A stretch of DNA of 64,000 nucleotides, from contig NZ_CP017668.1 in the NCBI RefSeq assembly GCF_001808185.1, positions 992,001 to 1,056,000 of the forward strand, written 5' to 3'. Each line of letters begins with the position of its first letter. The stretch's first letter is position 1. Shown piece by piece: positions 19,178 through 27,527 of this stretch. Under the pieces are notes generated by a model that ran no database searches, was not told the origin of the DNA, and was given only the letters and a program-made list of their open reading frames with translations. The translations under genes were made by a program, and so were the position numbers. The DNA is from Jeongeupia sp. USM3 (GTDB lineage: Bacteria; Pseudomonadota; Gammaproteobacteria; Burkholderiales; Chitinibacteraceae).

Positions 19178-19672
19178 ATGCCGTCATTTGATATCACCTC
19201 CGAAGTCGATATGGTCGCGATGAAGAACGCGATCGACATCGCCGAGCGTGCGATCGTCAACCGCTACGACTTCAAGGGCACCAGCGCCAAGGTCGAACTG
19301 AACGAGAAGGAAGAAACGATCACGCTGTACGGCGATTCGGACTTCCAGCTCGACCAGATCAAGGAACTGCTGTTCCCGGCGCTGGAAAAGAAGGAGCCCG
19401 ACAGCAGCAAGCGCCTCGATGCCGCCGACGTGCAGAAGGTCTCCGGCAACAAGGTCAAGCAGGTGCTGAAGATCAAGGCCGGTATCGACCAGGAGCTGGC
19501 GAAGAAGATCATCAAGTTGATCAAGGACGCCAAGCTCAAGGTGCAGACCGCGATCCAGGGCGATGCGGTCCGCGTGACCGGCGCCAAGCGCGACACGCTG
19601 CAGGAAGTGATCGCGCTGATGCGCAAGTCGATCACCGACTTCCCGCTGCAGTACCAGAACTTCCGCGACTGA
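19178..19672 (+). CDS. yajQ: YajQ-family nucleotide/c-di-GMP-binding protein
   Basis: 164 residues, near the family's usual 160-163. It starts MPSFDITSEVDMVAMKNAID and ends KSITDFPLQYQNFRD, both family hallmarks. Two ferredoxin-like halves are visible. Some homologs bind cyclic di-GMP and act on transcription; others bind nucleotides. The following gene, 11 bases downstream, encodes a GGDEF cyclase, which fits a shared c-di-GMP theme. Confidence 0.92.
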   Translation: MPSFDITSEVDMVAMKNAIDIAERAIVNRYDFKGTSAKVELNEKEETITLYGDSDFQLDQIKELLFPALEKKEPDSSKRLDAADVQKVSGNKVKQVLKIKAGIDQELAKKIIKLIKDAKLKVQTAIQGDAVRVTGAKRDTLQEVIALMRKSITDFPLQYQNFRD

Positions 19673-19683
19673 TTCTAGCCGCG

Positions 19684-21567
19684 ATGCGCGCCGCCATCCT
19701 GCGCTGGTCCAGCCGCCAGTCCCTGCTGACCGGTGGCATCACCGTGCTGTTTGCGCTCGGGCTGATCCTGATCATCAGCCTGCAGATCAACAGCTCGTAC
19801 CGCACCGAGGTCCAGCGTGCACGTGACGAGGCGCAAAATCTCGCCGGCGTGCTCGAGGGCCAGCTGGGCTCGGCGCTGCGCGAGGTCAATCTGGTGCTCA
19901 ACGGGCTGGTACAGCGGCTCGACCCCGCCGACCTGGCCAGCGCCGAACTGGGCGAGGAGCGCAACAAGGTCGTCCAGGGCCTGTTGCTCGATCAGTTGGC
20001 ACAAATCCGCCAGGCCGACAATCTGGCGGTATTCAACCCGGCGGTCACGATGACGCACCGGGCGCTGGATGTCCCCGGCAGCGGCATGCCGCTCAGGCCG
20101 GACGATCTGGTGCGGATGATCAACAATCCGTTCGTCGAATACGACTATGCCCGCCTGAACGGCAACGGCGGTTCGCAACGCCCCGGGCTGGTCGTCGTCC
20201 GCCGGGTCGAACCCGTCCCCGGCCGGCTCGACGGCTGGATCGCCGCGTCGATCACGACGCAGTATTTCGATCGTGTGCTCGGCACGCTGACGCTCGGCCA
20301 GCAAGGTGTCGCCATGCTCGTCGACGAACGCCTCGGCGTCGTCGCCAGCCATCCCGCCGGCCTGCCCACCGGTTTCGAAGCCGACGCCGCCACGCTGCGG
20401 GGGCTGCGCGACGGTTCCCTGCACGGCATTCAGCTGCGGCAGACCCGGATCGACGGCATCACCCGCCAGACCGCCTACCAGCAGATCGACAACACGCCGT
20501 TCTTCATCGCCATCAGCCTGTCGTCGGGCGACTATCTGGCGCGCTGGCACGCCGAAACGCGCTACTACCTCGGCGGCGCACTGCTGCTGCTGTCGATGGC
20601 GCTGCTGATGACCTATTTCTTCTGGCAGTCACGCCAACTGTCCGAACACCTGCGCCACAAGGAAAAGCGCCTGGACGCGAGCGAATCGCGCTTCCGGCAG
20701 ATGATCGAGACGACGCCGGTCGCACTGGTACTGAGCCGCCCGGGCGACCATTTCATCACCTACATCAACCAGCAGGCGGCGCAGATGTTCGGCCTGCCGC
20801 AGGCGGCTGCGCTGTCGATGCGCGTATTCCAGCTGTACCAGGACCGGCTCGACTTCCTCAACCAGCTCGACGAAGTCCGCCAGGGGCTGCCGGTCCGCAA
20901 TCTCGAGGTGCGGCTGCGGCGCCACAACGGCGAGACCTTCTGGGGCCACCTGTCGATGACGCTGGCGACCGGCAGCACCGCCGGCGCAACGCTGTTGATC
21001 GGCATCACCGACATCACCCAGCAAAAGGTGCTGGAAGCCGAGCTGCAGCGCCGGGCGACCACCGATGGACTTTCGGGCCTCGCCAACCGCAATCATTTCA
21101 TGGAGGTGTCGGGCCACGAGCTGGCGCGCGCACAGCGTTACGGCCGGCCGCTGACGCTGATGATGATCGACATCGACCACTTCAAGCGCATCAATGACGA
21201 GTACGGCCACGATGCCGGGGACGCGGCGATCCGCGCGATCGCGATGCTGTGCCGTAGCACACTGCGCGACACCGACGTGATCGGCCGGCTCGGCGGCGAG
21301 GAGTTCGCCGCGCTGCTGCCGGAAACGTCGATGACGATGGCCGCCGCCGTCGCCGAAAGGCTGCGCGCGCGCATCGAGGCGTACGAGCTGCACACGCCGG
21401 GGGGCGACGTACTGCGCTTTACGACCAGCATCGGCATCACCGCCCTGAGCGCGGACGACACCCTGATCGACCCGCTGCTCAAACGCGCCGATCTGGCGCT
21501 CTATCAGGCCAAACACACCGGCCGCAACCGGGTCTGCCAGCACAACGTCGACACGATCAGCCCTTGA
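19684..21567 (+). CDS. Membrane diguanylate cyclase: periplasmic sensor, PAS and GGDEF domains
   Basis: 627 residues. First membrane segment about 14-34, a periplasmic Cache-like sensor up to about 290, second membrane segment about 295-318 (GGALLLLSMALLMTYFFW), then PAS (about 335-450) and GGDEF (about 460-620). The active site reads GGEEF, a functional variant, and an RDTD inhibitory site lies five residues before it, so product feedback inhibition is expected. It makes c-di-GMP from two GTP. The external ligand is unknown. The start is 11 bases after yajQ. Confidence 0.93.
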   Translation: MRAAILRWSSRQSLLTGGITVLFALGLILIISLQINSSYRTEVQRARDEAQNLAGVLEGQLGSALREVNLVLNGLVQRLDPADLASAELGEERNKVVQGLLLDQLAQIRQADNLAVFNPAVTMTHRALDVPGSGMPLRPDDLVRMINNPFVEYDYARLNGNGGSQRPGLVVVRRVEPVPGRLDGWIAASITTQYFDRVLGTLTLGQQGVAMLVDERLGVVASHPAGLPTGFEADAATLRGLRDGSLHGIQLRQTRIDGITRQTAYQQIDNTPFFIAISLSSGDYLARWHAETRYYLGGALLLLSMALLMTYFFWQSRQLSEHLRHKEKRLDASESRFRQMIETTPVALVLSRPGDHFITYINQQAAQMFGLPQAAALSMRVFQLYQDRLDFLNQLDEVRQGLPVRNLEVRLRRHNGETFWGHLSMTLATGSTAGATLLIGITDITQQKVLEAELQRRATTDGLSGLANRNHFMEVSGHELARAQRYGRPLTLMMIDIDHFKRINDEYGHDAGDAAIRAIAMLCRSTLRDTDVIGRLGGEEFAALLPETSMTMAAAVAERLRARIEAYELHTPGGDVLRFTTSIGITALSADDTLIDPLLKRADLALYQAKHTGRNRVCQHNVDTISP

Positions 21568-21630
21568 TCGTGGTCAAGACGGCCTGACGACCCGGTTGGC
21601 ATATTGAAGCTTCCACCAAGGAGCTTCATC

Positions 21631-21828
21631 ATGGAAAACACCCCGCTGCAAGCGCTGTTCACGTCGGATATCGGCCTGCTCAGCCTCTTCACCATCGTCT
21701 TCATCTGCGGGATGGCCGGCTACCTGTTCTGGTTCGTCCGCCGCAACGTGCTGAACGCCGAAGCGTCCGAACGGACGACCGGGCCGGACGACCAGACCGC
21801 TCAGTCGAACGGCAGCTCGATCAGGTAG
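21631..21828 (+). CDS. DUF3149 family single-span membrane protein
   Basis: 65 residues from the ATG at 21631, with AAGGAG eight bases upstream; the longer frame starts at TTG. One membrane segment (about residues 15-37, LSLFTIVFICGMAGYLFWFV) followed by a charged tail. The beginning MENTPLQALFTSDIGLLSL is typical of DUF3149, function unknown. Its last 28 bases overlap the 3' end of the convergent glycosyltransferase gene. Confidence 0.8.
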   Translation: MENTPLQALFTSDIGLLSLFTIVFICGMAGYLFWFVRRNVLNAEASERTTGPDDQTAQSNGSSIR

Positions 21829-23435
21829 AAGTGCTCGCGGCTTTCACCGGCGCGCTGCCCTTCCCAGCGCACCAGCGAACCGACCGGCGGCGTGCCCTGC
21901 TTGAGAACCAGCGGGCATTCATCCGCCTCGGGACCGCTGACGAGGCGGATCCCGCCGAAGTAGTCGAGCGATGCCAGCATCGACGCCGACACCTCGCCGG
22001 CGATGCATCCGGGAGCCTGGTCCGCCAGATTCAGCCGTAGCGACGCGACGACATCGCGGTAGCTCTTCGATGCATCGAGCCAGGGTTGCCACAAGCCGAT
22101 CAGCACCCCCCACACCAGCGTGACGCCGCAGGCCCAGTTGGTCACCGCCTGCCGTCCCAGCGGGCGCTTGCGCGCCAGCACCCAGCACCAGACCACCGTG
22201 ATCGTGATGCTGAACAGCAGGCCGCCCCAGCGCCAGGACAGCTGGTAGGCCGGGCTCGCCGCCTGCAGTGCACTTGCCCAACTGGCCGGGCTGCCGCCAT
22301 GCAGCACCAGCCAGCCCAGCCACAGCAGGCCGCCACCGAGACCGAAGGTCATCACGCCGAACCAGTTGAGCGCCGCCGCCGCGCCACGACGCAGGGTATC
22401 GATGCCGGCGCCGGCGAGCAGCGCCAGCGGCGGCAGCATCACCAGCAGATCGGACTCGCGCGTATCGCCGGCCAGCATCAGCCAGAGCAGGCCCAGCCCC
22501 GCCATCAGCAAGGGCAGCAGCAACTTCGGCTGTGACAGCAGCTCGGCACGGTTGACCCAGAGCCCCCAGCACGCCAGCGGCAGCGCCGGCCAGGCGAACC
22601 ACGGCAGGACCGACAATACATAACTCGCACCGCTGAACCAGGCGACATGGCCGAAGCCGTCATACGGCCCGAGCGCAAACAGCCGGTACCAGTGCTGGAA
22701 GGCTGCCGCATCGAAATGGGCCAGGTCGATCAGCCAGATTGCGCCGATCGGCAGCGCGACGACCAGCGCGGCCAGCAACGTCACCAGATACGCGGGGCGC
22801 CGCCACGGACCGACAAGGCCCAGTGCGACGGCGGTCAGCAGCGCCAGGCCGAACTGTGCCAGATTGGTCCCGGCCAGCAGCACCAGCCAGACGAGGCCGA
22901 GCAGCAGCCCGGCAAACAGCGGCTGCCGGCGGGCATAGGCCAGTGCATACGCCAGCCACGCGAACGCGGTCAGCGTCAGCACCGGCGGCGCCAGATGATG
23001 CCCCCAGACCACGAGACCGATCGAACCGATCAGGATCATCACGCAGACCCGGCCCTGGCGGCGGCCGAACAGCTCGCGCCCCGCCAGCCCGACACCCCAC
23101 ATCGCCAAGGCGGTCCAGAGGCCGGTGACCAGGCGCGCGGCGTCGTGCACCGGCATGCCGAGCTTGCCGAGCGGCCACGCCAGCAGCGCCCCGCTCCAGT
23201 AGTAGAGCGGCCCGGCCAGCAGGTAAGGCTGCTCGCCGAAGAACGGCAGCGACCAGTGCTGGCCGGACAGGAAACGGCCGATCACCGCCGCGGTTTCAAG
23301 CTCGCCCGGCTTCCACGGATCGTGCCCGACCAGGCCGGGCAGCACCCAGAACACGCACAGCAACAGCAGCAGCCAGGGTTTGTCGAACGGTTGTGCCGGC
23401 GTTTCACGCTCGGAAGGCGGCAGGTAAGTCAGCAT
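21801..23435 (-). CDS. Polytopic glycosyltransferase, ArnT/PMT-like (GT39/GT83 type)
   Basis: 544 residues from the ATG at 23435 (MLTYLPPSERETPA). Twelve or more hydrophobic segments. The first periplasmic loop carries the family's acidic motif in GHDPWKPGELETAAV (about residues 35-50) and the conserved EQPYLLAGPLYYW, matching lipid-A aminoarabinose-transferase/protein O-mannosyltransferase-type enzymes that use a polyprenyl-linked sugar. Acceptor unknown; it could modify lipid A, glycolipids or proteins. Monocistronic. Confidence 0.82.
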   Translation of the reverse strand: MLTYLPPSERETPAQPFDKPWLLLLLCVFWVLPGLVGHDPWKPGELETAAVIGRFLSGQHWSLPFFGEQPYLLAGPLYYWSGALLAWPLGKLGMPVHDAARLVTGLWTALAMWGVGLAGRELFGRRQGRVCVMILIGSIGLVVWGHHLAPPVLTLTAFAWLAYALAYARRQPLFAGLLLGLVWLVLLAGTNLAQFGLALLTAVALGLVGPWRRPAYLVTLLAALVVALPIGAIWLIDLAHFDAAAFQHWYRLFALGPYDGFGHVAWFSGASYVLSVLPWFAWPALPLACWGLWVNRAELLSQPKLLLPLLMAGLGLLWLMLAGDTRESDLLVMLPPLALLAGAGIDTLRRGAAAALNWFGVMTFGLGGGLLWLGWLVLHGGSPASWASALQAASPAYQLSWRWGGLLFSITITVVWCWVLARKRPLGRQAVTNWACGVTLVWGVLIGLWQPWLDASKSYRDVVASLRLNLADQAPGCIAGEVSASMLASLDYFGGIRLVSGPEADECPLVLKQGTPPVGSLVRWEGQRAGESREHFYLIELPFD

Positions 23436-23479
23436 ACGGTCACGGACTGGAACGGGATGAAGGAGAATAAAGGATGGCG

Positions 23480-23535
23480 ATGCCCCCAGGGGCACCTCCT
23501 GGCCGGCACAGTGCAACACTGCCAGCAGGATTAGT
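23480..23535. repeat. Fragment of dispersed repeat, family B
   Basis: Contains CCCAGGGGCACCTCCTGGCC and GTGCAACACTGCCAGCAGG blocks shared with the copies at 37244 and 43310. Partial, without clear terminal repeats. Confidence 0.5.
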
Positions 23536-23554
23536 TAGCCACTCTAAACGCAGA

Positions 23555-23592
23555 AGACAAAAAAGGCAGCCGTAAAGCTGCCTTTTTTGTCT
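23555..23592 (-). terminator. Rho-independent terminator after rpmE2
   Basis: AAAAAAGGCAGC/GCTGCCTTTTTT hairpin with a GTAAA loop; strong in either direction and placed 15 bases past the rpmE2 stop. Confidence 0.88.
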
Positions 23593-23606
23593 GACCGGGT
23601 TCCGGC

Positions 23607-23864
23607 TTACTTGCTGTACATCGCGTACTTGTTGCGGAACTTCTCGATACGGCCGGCGGTGTCGACGATCTTCTGCTTGCCGGTGTAGAACGGATGCGAT
23701 TCCGACGACACGTCCAGACGCACGACCGGGTAGTCCTTGCCGTCGGTCCACTTCATGGTTTCGCCGCCCTTCGGCTTCATGGTCGAACGGGTCAGAAATT
23801 TGAAGTCAACGCTCGCGTCGAAGAAGATGACTTCGTTGTATTCGGGATGGAGATCGGCTTTCAT
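23607..23864 (-). CDS. rpmE2: Ribosomal protein L31, type B (zinc-free)
   Basis: 85 residues from the ATG at 23864 (MKADLHPEYNEVIFFDAS). It has no cysteines, so it is the zinc-independent (C-minus) paralog of L31. Signature FTRST-like FLTRSTMKP and SSESHPFYTGKQKIVDTAGR are present. In many bacteria this form replaces zinc-binding L31 when zinc is scarce; no Zur-like palindrome is obvious upstream here, so it may be the constitutive L31. It lies downstream of rho on the same strand. Confidence 0.95.
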   Translation of the reverse strand: MKADLHPEYNEVIFFDASVDFKFLTRSTMKPKGGETMKWTDGKDYPVVRLDVSSESHPFYTGKQKIVDTAGRIEKFRNKYAMYSK

Positions 23865-23951
23865 GGTTTTTCCTAGGGTTTGCGCGCCGGGATTGTGCCG
23901 GCGCAAGACGCAGCATTATTCCAGATCGCGCCGCAGGCGGCAAGACCGGGC

Positions 23952-25208
23952 TTAGCGGCGCATCGAATCGAAGAAGTCGTTGTTCGTCTTCGTCGCCTTG
24001 ATCTTGTCGAGCAGGAATTCCATCGCCTCGAGATCGTCCATCGGGTACAGCAGCTTGCGCAGCACCCAGATCTTCTGCAACTGTTCCTGCGGAATCAGCA
24101 GCTCTTCGCGACGGGTACCCGAACGGTTGATGTTGATCGCCGGGAACTGGCGCTTCTCGGCCATCCGGCGGTCGAGATGGATCTCGTTGTTGCCGGTGCC
24201 CTTGAATTCCTCGTAGATCACGTCGTCCATGCGCGAACCGGTGTCGATCAGCGCGGTGGCAATGATGGTCAGGCTGCCGCCTTCCTCGATGTTGCGTGCC
24301 GCGCCGAAGAAGCGCTTCGGCCGCTGCAGCGCGTTGGCATCGACACCACCGGTCAGCACCTTGCCCGACGCGGGGACGACGGTGTTGTACGCACGCGCCA
24401 GCCGGGTGATCGAGTCGAGCAGGATGACGACATCCTTCTTGTGCTCGACCAGGCGCTTGGCCTTTTCGATCACCATTTCGGCGACCTGGACGTGACGCGT
24501 GGCCGGCTCGTCGAAGGTCGAACTGATCACTTCGCCGCGCACCGAACGCGTCATTTCGGTCACTTCTTCGGGGCGCTCGTCGATCAGCAGCACGATCAGT
24601 TCGACGTCCGGATGATTGGCGGTGATCGCATGCGCGATGTTCTGCAGCATCACCGTCTTGCCGGTCTTCGGCGGCGCGACCAGCAGCGCGCGCTGGCCCT
24701 TGCCGATCGGCGCGATCAGGTCGATCACCCGGCCGGTGATGTTTTCTTCGGCCTTGATCGCCCGCTCGAGGTTGAGGCGCTTGTTCGGGAACAGCGGCGT
24801 CAGGTTCTCGAACAGGATCTTGTTCTTGGAGACTTCCGGCGGCTCGCCGTTGATCTTGTCGACCTTCACCAGCGCGACGTAGCGCTCGCCTTCCTTCGGC
24901 GTGCGGATTTCGCCTTCGACGCTGTCGCCGGTATGCAGGTTGAAGCGGCGAATCTGGCTCGGGCTGACGTAGATGTCATCCGGGCCGGCCAGATAGCTGG
25001 TATCCGGGCTGCGCAGGAAGCCGAAGCCGTCCGGCAGCACTTCCAGCGTGCCGTCGCCGAAGATGGTCTCGCCCTTCTTGGCCTGATTTTTCAGCAGGGC
25101 GAAAATCAGGTCTTGCTTGCGCAAGCGGTTGGCACCGTCGATCTCGAACTTGGTGGCCATTTCGACCAGTTCGGTAACGTGCAAGGGCTTCAGTTCGGAC
25201 AAATGCAT
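23952..25208 (-). CDS. rho: Transcription termination factor Rho
   Basis: 418 residues, full length. N-terminal helical and cold-shock-like RNA-binding domain (DGFGFLRSPD near 60), Walker A-type PPKTGKT near residue 178, and the Q/R-loop regions are intact. Rho is the hexameric RNA helicase that ends Rho-dependent transcription. The trxA-rho order matches many proteobacteria. A plausible sigma-70 promoter (25301-25328) leaves a leader of about 85 bases, where Rho autoregulation acts in other species. Confidence 0.97.
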   Translation of the reverse strand: MHLSELKPLHVTELVEMATKFEIDGANRLRKQDLIFALLKNQAKKGETIFGDGTLEVLPDGFGFLRSPDTSYLAGPDDIYVSPSQIRRFNLHTGDSVEGEIRTPKEGERYVALVKVDKINGEPPEVSKNKILFENLTPLFPNKRLNLERAIKAEENITGRVIDLIAPIGKGQRALLVAPPKTGKTVMLQNIAHAITANHPDVELIVLLIDERPEEVTEMTRSVRGEVISSTFDEPATRHVQVAEMVIEKAKRLVEHKKDVVILLDSITRLARAYNTVVPASGKVLTGGVDANALQRPKRFFGAARNIEEGGSLTIIATALIDTGSRMDDVIYEEFKGTGNNEIHLDRRMAEKRQFPAININRSGTRREELLIPQEQLQKIWVLRKLLYPMDDLEAMEFLLDKIKATKTNNDFFDSMRR

Positions 25209-25300
25209 AGCGGGGCCGATGTAATAAGGGCTGAGGGATCAGGGACTGGCTGCGGGAACGGTCTGCGCGGGAGAACCCCGGCGCAAAGAATAGTTGTAAG

Positions 25301-25328
25301 CGTATATGCCTACAAAACGAAATGTCAA
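25301..25328 (-). promoter_or_regulatory. Sigma-70-type promoter for rho
   Basis: On the minus strand a perfect TTGACA (25323-25328) and TATACG (25301-25306) are 16 bases apart, about 90 bases upstream of the rho start and just after the trxA terminator. Confidence 0.55.
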
Positions 25329-25354
25329 GGCGGGTGATCCACCGATCACCCGCC
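25329..25354 (-). terminator. Hairpin terminator after trxA
   Basis: GGCGGGTGAT/ATCACCCGCC perfect 10-bp stem, 33 bases past the trxA stop. The T-rich tract following on the minus strand is weak, so it may be leaky. Confidence 0.6.
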
Positions 25355-25386
25355 CTGGGCCAGCCGACGCGGTCGGCGGGCCGGTA

Positions 25387-25713
25387 TTACAGATTGCTGT
25401 CGAGGAAGGCGGTCAGTTGCGACTTCGACAGCGCGCCGACCTTGGTCGCCTTCACTTCGCCGCCGACAAACAGCATCAGGGTCGGAATGCCGCGGATGCC
25501 GAACTTCGGCGGCGTAGCCTGGTTTTCGTCGATGTTGAGCTTGGCGATCTTGAGCTTGCCCGCGTACTCGCCGGCGACTTCGTCGAGGATCGGGGCGATC
25601 ATCTTGCAAGGACCGCACCATTCGGCCCAGTAGTCGACGAGGACCGGGGTCTGTGCCTGCAGCACGTCGGCGTCGAAGCTGGCGTCGGTAACTTGCACGA
25701 TATGTTCGCTCAT
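25387..25713 (-). CDS. trxA: Thioredoxin
   Basis: 108 residues with the classical active site AEWCGPCKMIAP (about residues 29-40) and the cis-proline loop GIRGIPTLMLF. Cytoplasmic dithiol reductant for ribonucleotide reductase, methionine sulfoxide reductases and others. The class Ia nrdA/nrdB genes it could serve are in the same window at 48-54 kb. It lies upstream of rho. Confidence 0.97.
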   Translation of the reverse strand: MSEHIVQVTDASFDADVLQAQTPVLVDYWAEWCGPCKMIAPILDEVAGEYAGKLKIAKLNIDENQATPPKFGIRGIPTLMLFVGGEVKATKVGALSKSQLTAFLDSNL

Positions 25714-25852
25714 GAAAAATCTCCGCTGGTAGTGTTGGTCGATCGATGTGCCGCCAGTGCGACTTCACCGATTCAATGGGGCCATTTTATCGTCATTCAA
25801 CCGGGCGACGGGAAAAACGATTCAATCACCGCGATAGCCGCAGGCTTGATGC

Positions 25853-27214
25853 TTACAGCGCGGCGCCGACGGCATCGGCCAGCCGGTCGACCGCGGTGAC
25901 GGTCATGCCGTCGATGGGCTGGCGCGGCCGGTTGGCCTTGGGGACGATCGCGTGGGTAAAGCCGAGCTTGGCCGCTTCGCGCAGCCGCTCCTGGCCGCGC
26001 TGCACCGGCCTCACCTCGCCGGCGAGGCCGACTTCGCCGAATACGACGAGCTTGGCCGGCAGCGGCCGGTCCTTGAGACTGGAGACGATGGCGAGCAGCA
26101 TCGCCAGGTCGGCCGCCGGCTCGCTGATCCGCACGCCGCCGACGGCGTTGATGAACACGTCCTGGTCGAAAGCGGCGATGCCGGCGTGCCGGTGCAGCAC
26201 CGCCAGCAGCAGGGCGAGCCGGTTCTGCTCGACGCCGACCGCCAGCCGCCGCGCCTGCGGCGCATGCGCGTCGTCGACCAGCGCCTGCACCTCGACCAGC
26301 ATCGGCCGCGAACCTTCCTGCGTGACCAGCACGCACGAGCCCGATACCGGCTCCTTGTGCTGGCTGAGGAACAGCGCCGACGGGTTGGTGACCTCCTTGA
26401 GCCCTTTGTCGGTCATCGCGAACACGCCGAGTTCGTTGACCGCGCCGAAACGGTTCTTGATCGCCCGGATCAGCCGGAAACTCGAGTGCGTATCGCCCTC
26501 GAAGTACAGCACCGCGTCGACGATGTGCTCGAGCACGCGCGGCCCGGCCAGCGCGCCCTCCTTGGTCACGTGGCCAACGAGCAGGATGGTCGTGCCGTGG
26601 CGCTTGGCAAAACGCGTCAGCTGCGCCGCACATTCGCGCACCTGCGCGACGCTGCCCGGCGCACTGGTCAGCGCCTCGGTGTACATGGTCTGGATCGAGT
26701 CGATGACGACGACCTGCGGTTTTTCGCGGTCGAGCATGGTCAGGATGCGCTCGAGGCCGATCTCGGCGAACAGCGACAGCGGCGCGTCGGCCAGATCGAG
26801 CCGCTTGGCACGCAGCGCGATCTGCTGCGCCGATTCCTCGCCCGAGACGTAGAGCACCCGGGCCGAATCGGCGAGCCGGGTCAGCGCCTGCAGCAGCAGC
26901 GTCGACTTGCCGATGCCGGGATCGCCACCGATCAGCACCACGCCACCGGGCACCAGGCCGCCGCCGAGCACACGGTCGAGCTCGGCAATGCCGGTCGGCG
27001 TGCGCGGCAAGGCTTCGGCATCGACATCGGCCAGCCGCCTGACCTGGCCGTCGGCGGCGAGCGCGGCAAAGCGGTTGCCGCTGCTGCCCGGCTTGGTTTC
27101 GGCAACGGTTTCGGTCAGCGTGTTCCACTCGCCGCAGCCCGGGCACTGGCCCTGCCATTTCGGCGAGAGCGCGCCGCAGGCACTGCAGCTAAAGACGGAT
27201 TTTTCCTTGGCCAT
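25853..27214 (-). CDS. radA: DNA repair protein RadA
   Basis: 453 residues, standard length. Zinc finger CSACG...CPGCG at residues 10-29, Walker A GGDPGIGKST near 93, the RadA-specific KNRFG motif near 255, and a C-terminal Lon-like domain. RadA is a RecA-related helicase that extends D-loops and promotes branch migration in recombination and repair. It is monocistronic; a repeat block lies upstream. Confidence 0.97.
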   Translation of the reverse strand: MAKEKSVFSCSACGALSPKWQGQCPGCGEWNTLTETVAETKPGSSGNRFAALAADGQVRRLADVDAEALPRTPTGIAELDRVLGGGLVPGGVVLIGGDPGIGKSTLLLQALTRLADSARVLYVSGEESAQQIALRAKRLDLADAPLSLFAEIGLERILTMLDREKPQVVVIDSIQTMYTEALTSAPGSVAQVRECAAQLTRFAKRHGTTILLVGHVTKEGALAGPRVLEHIVDAVLYFEGDTHSSFRLIRAIKNRFGAVNELGVFAMTDKGLKEVTNPSALFLSQHKEPVSGSCVLVTQEGSRPMLVEVQALVDDAHAPQARRLAVGVEQNRLALLLAVLHRHAGIAAFDQDVFINAVGGVRISEPAADLAMLLAIVSSLKDRPLPAKLVVFGEVGLAGEVRPVQRGQERLREAAKLGFTHAIVPKANRPRQPIDGMTVTAVDRLADAVGAAL

Positions 27215-27307
27215 GATGATTTCGTAGTCGAACGATCGATCGCCATTCTAGCAGCCGTAATGCAAGCGGCCCGCGTTCGCGGGCCGGCCATGCAAAACCT
27301 ACCTCGG

Positions 27308-27427
27308 TAGGCGAGCGAGCCAGAGCGGTTCGTTCTCGCCCGAAGCGAGGGCGCCCGCCGGAAGTCCCCTTGCGGGGGTCCGAGCATCGGACGGGGACGA
27401 AATGCGCCGGCGCAGCCGCCTAAGAGC
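27308..27427. repeat. Dispersed repeat, family A, copy 1
   Basis: 120 bases starting TAGGCGAGCGAGCCA, with CGCCCGAAGCG in the middle, then CGAGCATCGGACGGG and GCGCAGCCGCCTAAG at the end. The same ordered blocks occur at 31870-32028 and 35760-35880. This copy lacks the central AAACCGGAATGGAC segment of the others. Located between flgL and radA, directly next to a family B copy. Confidence 0.8.
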
Positions 27428-27508
27428 GGCGAACAAAACCCAGTGCAACGGTGCTGGCAAGGCATACGACAAGTAAGTACAACGCCGCCAGCAGGGTTCT
27501 GTCAGCCG
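27428..27508. repeat. Dispersed repeat, family B
   Basis: Begins GAACAAAACCCAGTGCAACG, continues with GTGCTGGCAAGGC, has the paired GTAC motif and ends GCCGCCAGCAGGGTT, so the two ends can pair. Same family as 43310, 54299, 56761 and 62457. It abuts the end of flgL. Confidence 0.75.
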
Positions 27509-27527
27509 CGCCAATGAGGCAGGTTGG

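Noticed and set aside
21801..21828. 28-base overlap of the DUF3149 and glycosyltransferase genes as a sign of error
   Set aside because: Both ends are in frame with plausible C-termini; short 3' overlaps of convergent genes are common.
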